The notes beneath the pieces were generated by a model. That model was given only the letters and a program-made list of their open reading frames with translations. It was not told where the DNA came from and ran no database searches. Both the position numbers and the translations under genes were made by a program. A DNA stretch of 45,660 nt from Methylacidiphilales bacterium (GTDB lineage: Bacteria; Verrucomicrobiota; Verrucomicrobiia; Methylacidiphilales; UBA1321): contig JAMFSY010000062.1 in the NCBI GenBank assembly GCA_026225555.1, forward strand, positions 1 to 45,660, in the 5' to 3' direction. Positions 42,062 to 45,660 of this stretch are shown here, in pieces (the first letter of the stretch is position 1; each line of letters begins with the position of its first letter).

Positions 42062-43156
42062 ATGAATTCGATTAGCGCCTACGCGCCGGGCCGCGCCGAA
42101 CTGCTCGGCAACCACACCGACTACAATGAGGGCTTCGTCCTCGCCTTGGCCGTCGATCGCGGAACCACCATTACCGGACAGGTCCGCAACGACCGGATGA
42201 TCCGGCTCCATTCCCGCGAGCTGGATAAAACGGAATCGATTTCATTCGATCATCTCCTCGCGGAAAAGGTCGCCGATTGGTCGCGGTACACCCTCGGCGT
42301 GGTCGATCAATTCCGGCGCAACGAGCTGCCGCTGGGTGGATTCGACGCGGAAATTTCCGGCAACCTGCCGCTCGGCGCGGGCCTGAGCAGCAGCGCGTCG
42401 CTGGAGAACGCCACGGTGCTTTTTTTGCTCAAGGCATTCGGAGGCAAACTCGAGCCGCTGCAGATCGCCAAATTTTCACAAATGGCCGAGCACGATTTCG
42501 TCGGCGTGCGTTGCGGTCTTCTCGATCAAATCGCCTCGCTGATGAGCAAGGCGGCCCATACCACCTTCATTGACTGCCGCACCTTCCAGGTCGACCATCT
42601 GCCGCTCAGCGACAAGGTCAGCGTGATCATCGCCAACTCGGGCGTGAAGCATGCCCTGGTCGAAGGCGAATACAATCAGCGGCGCGAGGATTGTGAAGCC
42701 GCGGCGCGCGAGCTTGGCGTCAAGGCGTTGCGCGATGTTTCCCTGGAACAGCTTCAATCCTACAAGAGCAGGATGTCGGATCGCATCTACCATCGCGCCC
42801 TCCATATCGTGGGCGAGAACGAACGTGTGCAACTCGGCGCAACCGCCTTGCGCCAGGGAGATCTCGCGCAGTTCGGCGAACTGATGTTCGCGTCGCACGA
42901 AAGCTCGCAGGCCAATTTTGAAAACTCGTGCCCGGAGCTCGATCAGTTGGTGGCTGCGGCACGGCGCACTTCCGGCGTCTTTGGCGCCCGATTGAGCGGC
43001 GGCGGCTTCGGCGGGGCCACGATCAACCTCGTGGAGCAGGGTCGCGAAGACGAAGTGGTGCGGGCGCTCCAGGCCGCCTTGCCTCAGGTGAAATGCCTGG
43101 TGACGACGGCAGCCGACGGGGCGCTCGCTTCTGCGGTTGCTCCTTCAGTCCGTTAA
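42062..43156 (+). CDS. galK: Galactokinase
   Basis: The 364-residue GHMP kinase phosphorylates galactose to galactose 1-phosphate in the Leloir pathway. It has the galactokinase signature GRAELLGNHTDYNEG, the ATP loop LPLGAGLSSSASLENA and a C-terminal GGGFGGATI. Galactokinase normally has R-x-N-L-I-G-E-H-T-D at the first motif; here Asn-Leu-Ile-Gly-Glu reads Glu-Leu-Leu-Gly-Asn, so the family is clear but a related sugar cannot be excluded. No galT or galE lies in the window. It is convergent with ribBA, 21 bases apart. Confidence 0.88.
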   Translation: MNSISAYAPGRAELLGNHTDYNEGFVLALAVDRGTTITGQVRNDRMIRLHSRELDKTESISFDHLLAEKVADWSRYTLGVVDQFRRNELPLGGFDAEISGNLPLGAGLSSSASLENATVLFLLKAFGGKLEPLQIAKFSQMAEHDFVGVRCGLLDQIASLMSKAAHTTFIDCRTFQVDHLPLSDKVSVIIANSGVKHALVEGEYNQRREDCEAAARELGVKALRDVSLEQLQSYKSRMSDRIYHRALHIVGENERVQLGATALRQGDLAQFGELMFASHESSQANFENSCPELDQLVAAARRTSGVFGARLSGGGFGGATINLVEQGREDEVVRALQAALPQVKCLVTTAADGALASAVAPSVR

Positions 43157-43177
43157 GAGGTCCTCCCCTTTATTGAG

Positions 43178-44407
43178 TCAGAGCGTGTGGCCCATCTTCG
43201 TCCGCTTGGTGCGGAGATACGCCTTGTTGTGCGGATTGGCCTCGATGCGAATCGGCACCGTTTCTACAATGCGCAGTCCGTAGCCCGCCAGACCCACGAC
43301 CTTCTTGGGGTTGTTGGTCAGCAATCGGATTTGCCGCACACCGAGGTCGAAGAGAATCTGCGCGCCCAAGCCGTACTCGCGAAGATCGGACGGGAAGCCG
43401 AGCTTGAGATTCGCCTGGACGGTGTCGAAGCCCTCCTCCTGTAGTTTGTAAGCGTGGATCTTCGCGGCGAGTCCGATGCCGCGGCCTTCCTGCCGCATGT
43501 AGAGAAGAATCCCGCGACCGGCTTGCTCGATTTGTTTCAGCGCGGTGTGAAGCTGGCTGCCGCAATCGCAGCGGCGCGAGCCGAAGACGTCGCCGGTAAG
43601 GCACTCGCTATGCACACGCACCAGAACCGGTTTGCCATCGCCGACATCGCCCTTGACCAGCGCGAGGTGGTGCTCCTGGTTCATCGTGGCCCGGTAGAGC
43701 AGGAGGTCGAACGTGCCGTAATCGGTGGGCAATTGCACGCGCTGCTCGAGTTCGATGAGCTTCTCGCGGCGGCGGCGGTACTCGATCAGATCGAGGATCG
43801 TGCAGAGCTTGAGCTTGTGCTTTTTCTTGAATTTCAGCAGGTCGGGCAAGCGCGCCATCGTGCCGTCGTCCTTCACGATCTCGCAGAGCACGCCGGAGGG
43901 ATCGAGCCCCGCCAGCCGCGCGAGATCGACCGACGCCTCGGTATGGCCGCTGCGCTGCAGCACGCCGCCCGCCTTGGCGCGTAGCGGAAAAACATGCCCC
44001 GGCTGCACGAGATCACCCGGCACCGATTTGGGGTTCGCCAGCAGGCGGATGGTCTTCGCGCGGTCCTCCGCACTGATGCCGGTGGTGATGCCATGCGTGG
44101 CATCGACCGAAACGGTGAAGTCGGTTTTAAAGCTCTCGCGATTGTCGAGGACCATGCGGTTAAGACCGAGTCGCGTCGCGCGTTCCGAGGTCATCGGCAC
44201 GCAGATCAGACCGCGCCCGAAACGCATCATGAAGTTGATGCTTTTGGCCGTCGCCTTTTCGGCGGCCAGGACGAGATCGCCCTCGTTCTCGCGGTCGGCA
44301 TCATCGACGACAATGACCGGCTTGCCCGCGCGGATGTCGCGGATGACGGCGTCGATCGAATCGATGCCGGGTTTGGCCTTCTTGGAAAGCTTCTTGGGTG
44401 TGCTCAT
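43178..44407 (-). CDS. ribBA: Bifunctional DHBP synthase/GTP cyclohydrolase II
   Basis: The 409-residue protein joins both first steps of riboflavin synthesis. The N-terminal 3,4-dihydroxy-2-butanone 4-phosphate synthase domain (about residues 15-210) has DDADRENEGDLVLAAE and RSGHTEASVDLARLAG. The C-terminal GTP cyclohydrolase II domain has the zinc cysteines in CLTGDVFGSRRCDCGSQL and the catalytic region RQEGRGIGL. It lies 38 bases after alaS on the same strand; the gap is too short for an FMN riboswitch. The start is the ATG giving MSTPKKLSKKAK; the lysine-rich leader is probably disordered. Confidence 0.96.
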   Translation of the reverse strand: MSTPKKLSKKAKPGIDSIDAVIRDIRAGKPVIVVDDADRENEGDLVLAAEKATAKSINFMMRFGRGLICVPMTSERATRLGLNRMVLDNRESFKTDFTVSVDATHGITTGISAEDRAKTIRLLANPKSVPGDLVQPGHVFPLRAKAGGVLQRSGHTEASVDLARLAGLDPSGVLCEIVKDDGTMARLPDLLKFKKKHKLKLCTILDLIEYRRRREKLIELEQRVQLPTDYGTFDLLLYRATMNQEHHLALVKGDVGDGKPVLVRVHSECLTGDVFGSRRCDCGSQLHTALKQIEQAGRGILLYMRQEGRGIGLAAKIHAYKLQEEGFDTVQANLKLGFPSDLREYGLGAQILFDLGVRQIRLLTNNPKKVVGLAGYGLRIVETVPIRIEANPHNKAYLRTKRTKMGHTL

Positions 44408-44445
44408 CTTCCTCAGTTTAGCATGGGTCGCGCGCCGCGCAAAAG

Positions 44446-45660
44446 CTAGGCGGCGTTAAGCACGATTTGTTCGGCCTGGACGAACGCGGCGGGCAGGCCC
44501 TCCGCGTTCGTCCCACCGCCTTGCGCGAGTTCGGGGCGGCCACCGCCTTTGCCACCGATGAGAGGCGCGACGGCCTGGATGATCTTGCCCGCCTGGATTT
44601 TCTTTCCGAACGCCGGCGCGACCGAACAAAGCAGGCCGACCTTGCCCTGATCCACCGTGGCGAGAAGAGCCACGCCCTGCCAGCGCGTCTTGAGCGCATC
44701 GGCGAGAACAGGCAGGTAAGCGGCGGGCGCATCGGGGAGAGTCTGCGCAAGGAAAGGAATTCCGTTCACGTTTTGCGCCGAGGCGATAAGCGTTTCCGCC
44801 TCGGTGGCGGCGCGCTTTTGGAAGACGGCTTCCTGACGCTTGGCTTCCTCTTTCTCCTGCTGGGCGACCTGGGCGACCGCGTTGCGCAGGGTCACTTCGC
44901 GCGATTCCCAGTGCCGCCAGAGGGCATGGGGATCGGGATCGCCGGAATGGGCGCTGAGCTCGAGGAGATTGACGTTGCGCTGGCGTAGCGCGGAAAGCTG
45001 CTGGTCCTGCTTCGGCAGCTGTTCATGGACGTACTCGATCAGCGCCGCGCCGCTGGCCGCCTCGATGCGGCGAATGCCCGCCGCGATGGCGCCTTCGGAA
45101 AGAATCTTGAAGAAGCCAACGTCGCCCGATTGGCGGACATGCGTGCCACCGCAAAGCTCCCTGGAGAAATCGCCGATGGAAACAACGCGGACTTTATCGC
45201 CGTATTTATCGCCGAAGAATTGCAGGATGGAGGGGTCGCCCTTGACCTCCGTGTAAGGACGTTCGGCCCAACTGACCGGCACGTTGGTCTCGATTTGTTC
45301 GTTGATCAGCTTTTCGATTTCGACGAGTTCCTCCGGCGTGAGGGCCGCGCCGTGGGAAAAGTCGAAACGAAGCCGGTCCGGCCCGACGTAGGAGCCGCGC
45401 TGGACGACCGTGGTACCGAGAACTTTCCGCAGCGCCCAGTTGAGCAGATGCGTGCCGGAATGGTGCGCCTCGATCTTGCCGCGGCGTTTCGGATCGACGC
45501 GGAGGATGACCATGTCCCCCGGACGGGCGGAAATGGGCTGGGCCAGTTTGTGAAAAAAGACCTGTCCGGAAGCGGAGCGGATCGTGTTGGTGACCGCGTA
45601 AGTCTGGTCGGCGTATTCAATCTCGCCGGTATCGCCGACCTGCCCGCCCATCTCGGCGTA
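44446..45660 (-). CDS. alaS: Alanyl-tRNA synthetase, C-terminal part
   Basis: The frame runs off the right edge of the window, so only the last 404 residues are present; the catalytic domain lies outside. Visible parts are the end of the tRNA-recognition region (YAEMGGQVGDTG), the editing domain with the zinc motif HHSGTHLLNWALRK and CGGTHVRQSGDVG, a coiled-coil linker (about 200-265 of this part) and the DHHA1 domain with GGKGGGRPELAQGGG. Editing removes Ser or Gly wrongly attached to tRNA-Ala. The ATG-like internal start at 45651 is only a methionine inside YAEMGGQ. It precedes ribBA on the same strand. Confidence 0.96.
   Translation of the reverse strand, partial: YAEMGGQVGDTGEIEYADQTYAVTNTIRSASGQVFFHKLAQPISARPGDMVILRVDPKRRGKIEAHHSGTHLLNWALRKVLGTTVVQRGSYVGPDRLRFDFSHGAALTPEELVEIEKLINEQIETNVPVSWAERPYTEVKGDPSILQFFGDKYGDKVRVVSIGDFSRELCGGTHVRQSGDVGFFKILSEGAIAAGIRRIEAASGAALIEYVHEQLPKQDQQLSALRQRNVNLLELSAHSGDPDPHALWRHWESREVTLRNAVAQVAQQEKEEAKRQEAVFQKRAATEAETLIASAQNVNGIPFLAQTLPDAPAAYLPVLADALKTRWQGVALLATVDQGKVGLLCSVAPAFGKKIQAGKIIQAVAPLIGGKGGGRPELAQGGGTNAEGLPAAFVQAEQIVLNAA

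Noticed and set aside
44408-44445. FMN riboswitch upstream of ribBA
   Set aside because: Only 38 bases separate alaS and ribBA; the aptamer needs well over 100.

Overview
The window reads as chromosomal DNA of a Verrucomicrobiota-like bacterium, most likely of the soil Chthoniobacter/Terrimicrobium type. This is an inference from gene content. The pointers are a small 4Fe-4S ferredoxin beginning MADVANRYPEN, an hprK-ptsH-ptsI set with no sugar-specific PTS component beside it, ABC/GldG/DUF4340 genes, a zinc-ribbon Ser/Thr kinase, and a tiny Lys/Ala/Pro-rich basic peptide gene. The DNA is GC-rich with short gaps. Many starts lack a clear Shine-Dalgarno sequence, and no intergenic stretch exceeds 300 bases. 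I saw no rRNA, tRNA, CRISPR array, transposase or prophage gene.

Layout. 1-2762: tail of a DUF4349 protein, coaC, a very small basic-peptide gene with an exceptionally strong ribosome site and terminator, and an opposing UbiD-family decarboxylase. 2871-8932: an AddB-like/AddA-like helicase-nuclease pair. 8957-10900: a GT-C/STT3-like membrane protein and a GlsB/YeaQ-type membrane protein. 11163-13382: a Cof-type HAD phosphatase coupled to a zinc alcohol dehydrogenase, then a HIT protein. 13443-18720 (minus): recG, then ptsI-ptsH-hprK. 18841-20961: a CHASE2 adenylate cyclase divergent from hprK. 20978-23337 (minus): parA followed by a two-gene module, a minimal nucleotidyltransferase-fold protein and an unknown 327-residue partner. 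23487-28575: a four-gene ABC/GldG/DUF4340 operon. 28634-30678 (minus): pgsA-der. 30805-33773: ferredoxin, a membrane Ser/Thr kinase with a discoidin-like outer domain, and a pseudouridine synthase. 33826-38392: a desaturase, a transglutaminase-like protein, PrxQ, an aminotransferase IV, a Rieske protein and two small unknown genes, framed by two copies of a long palindrome. 38483-41907: fabD-fabG-acpP-fabF. 42062-45660: galK, ribBA and the truncated end of alaS.

How the genes work together. The HPr kinase, HPr and Enzyme I make a regulatory phosphorelay that lies head-to-head with an adenylate cyclase, suggesting linked carbon and cAMP signalling. AddA/AddB and RecG supply recombinational repair. 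FabD, FabG, AcpP and FabF carry out malonyl loading, reduction and condensation in fatty acid synthesis, and PgsA and the desaturase act on the resulting lipids. The least explained parts are the tiny basic peptide, the parA-linked nucleotidyltransferase module and the paired palindromes.
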